From NCBI GenBank assembly GCA_902489225.1, contig CABTZA010000134.1:1-5179 (forward strand): 5,179 bases of DNA, read 5' to 3'. This stretch comes from an uncultured Collinsella sp. (GTDB taxonomy: Bacteria > Actinomycetota > Coriobacteriia > Coriobacteriales > Coriobacteriaceae). A program made the position numbers and the translations under genes. This document shows, piece by piece, positions 4,859 through 5,179 of the stretch (the stretch's first letter is position 1; every line of letters begins with the position of its first letter). The notes beneath the pieces were generated by a model, which ran no database searches, had not been told where the DNA came from, and saw nothing but the letters and a program-made list of their open reading frames with translations.

Positions 4859-5179
4859 CTAGTAGGAGTAGCCGTTGCCGTCGCCGGTGGGCTCTTCGTA
4901 GTAGTCCGAATCGCTCGAATCGCTTGAGTCATCGGAATCGTCAGAGCTGACCGATGAGGTTGCGGTGCCGTTAGCGTAATCGTCGGACGTGTTGTTGTTC
5001 AGGTCGCCGATCGTAGAACTGGAGCCATCGGACTGGCCCATGGTATTGGGGCCCTTGGGATCCTTACCAGCGTCGACGCGCTCCATCATTTCCTTGAGCT
5101 CGTCCTCGTAGACAAAGACGTAGCTCACGCCATCAATCATGGTGCTGTCATCGGCATACGAAGGCAAGTTGGCCGAATA
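4859..5179 (-). CDS. C-terminal fragment, probable LCP (LytR-CpsA-Psr) family protein with acidic Ser/Asp-rich tail
   Basis: The reading frame is open to the window edge (YSANLPSYADD first), so the N-terminus lies outside and any start inside the window would be artificial. 106 residues are visible. The segment DDSTMIDGVSYVFVYEDEL followed by EMMERVDAG (about residues 10-38) resembles the end of LCP domains of coriobacterial cell-wall ligases, which attach anionic glycopolymers to peptidoglycan outside the membrane. After this, residues 50-106 are low-complexity and acidic, rich in Ser, Asp, Gly and Asn (runs such as SSDDSDDSSDSSDSD) and ending EEPTGDGNGYSY. They are probably disordered and extracellular. 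The catalytic part and membrane anchor are not in view, so the family call rests on a short segment. It is convergent with pepT and ends at a hairpin plus a strong terminator. Confidence 0.55.
   Translation of the reverse strand, partial: YSANLPSYADDSTMIDGVSYVFVYEDELKEMMERVDAGKDPKGPNTMGQSDGSSSTIGDLNNNTSDDYANGTATSSVSSDDSDDSSDSSDSDYYEEPTGDGNGYSY

Noticed and set aside
4660..4932. Minus-strand 90-codon frame across the nested inverted repeat
   Set aside because: It spans a strong terminator and overlaps the supported edge gene in another frame; the translation is low-complexity without family resemblance.

Overview
This 5.2 kb window looks like chromosomal DNA of a moderately GC-rich actinobacterium. 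Class Coriobacteriia, and a Collinsella-like gut bacterium in particular, fits best. That placement is inferred from codon use, gene style, the acidic-tailed cell-wall-type protein at the right edge, and GAACGTCCCC/GTGTCCC intergenic repeats of a kind I associate with Collinsella. It was not tested by any search.

Layout, left to right. Positions 1-219 hold no convincing protein gene. On the minus strand they contain a boxA-like sequence, a boxB-like hairpin and two more GC-rich hairpins, which suggests the leader or spacer of an rRNA operon running off the left edge. Next come three genes on the minus strand: a phosphoglucomutase/phosphomannomutase-family enzyme (220-1620), a stand-alone homocysteine S-methyltransferase-domain protein (1776-2669), and a DtxR/MntR-family metal-dependent repressor (2682-3104). 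The repressor and methyltransferase genes are 12 bp apart and probably form one operon, which ends in a clear intrinsic terminator at 1742-1770. The mutase is therefore a separate unit. Diverging from the repressor is pepT (3225-4472, plus strand), encoding a complete peptidase T with its own terminator. A 9+9 bp perfect palindrome lies in the divergent promoter gap and is a good candidate operator.

Positions 4537-4858 are gene-free but highly structured. They hold two 55-bp-spaced repeat units that share the core GAACGTCCCC but have different, self-complementary flanks. They also hold a ~100 bp nested inverted repeat around a strong bidirectional terminator, and a perfect 10-bp hairpin. The right edge carries the C-terminal part of a minus-strand gene, probably an LCP (LytR-CpsA-Psr) family protein with a Ser/Asp-rich tail.

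Functionally the window is mostly housekeeping: sugar-phosphate interconversion, methyl transfer/methionine metabolism, metal-responsive control, and peptide degradation. The most interesting signals are non-coding: the stem-variable, loop-conserved repeat pair, the divergent palindrome, and the possible rRNA leader. I found no complete undescribed multi-gene system.
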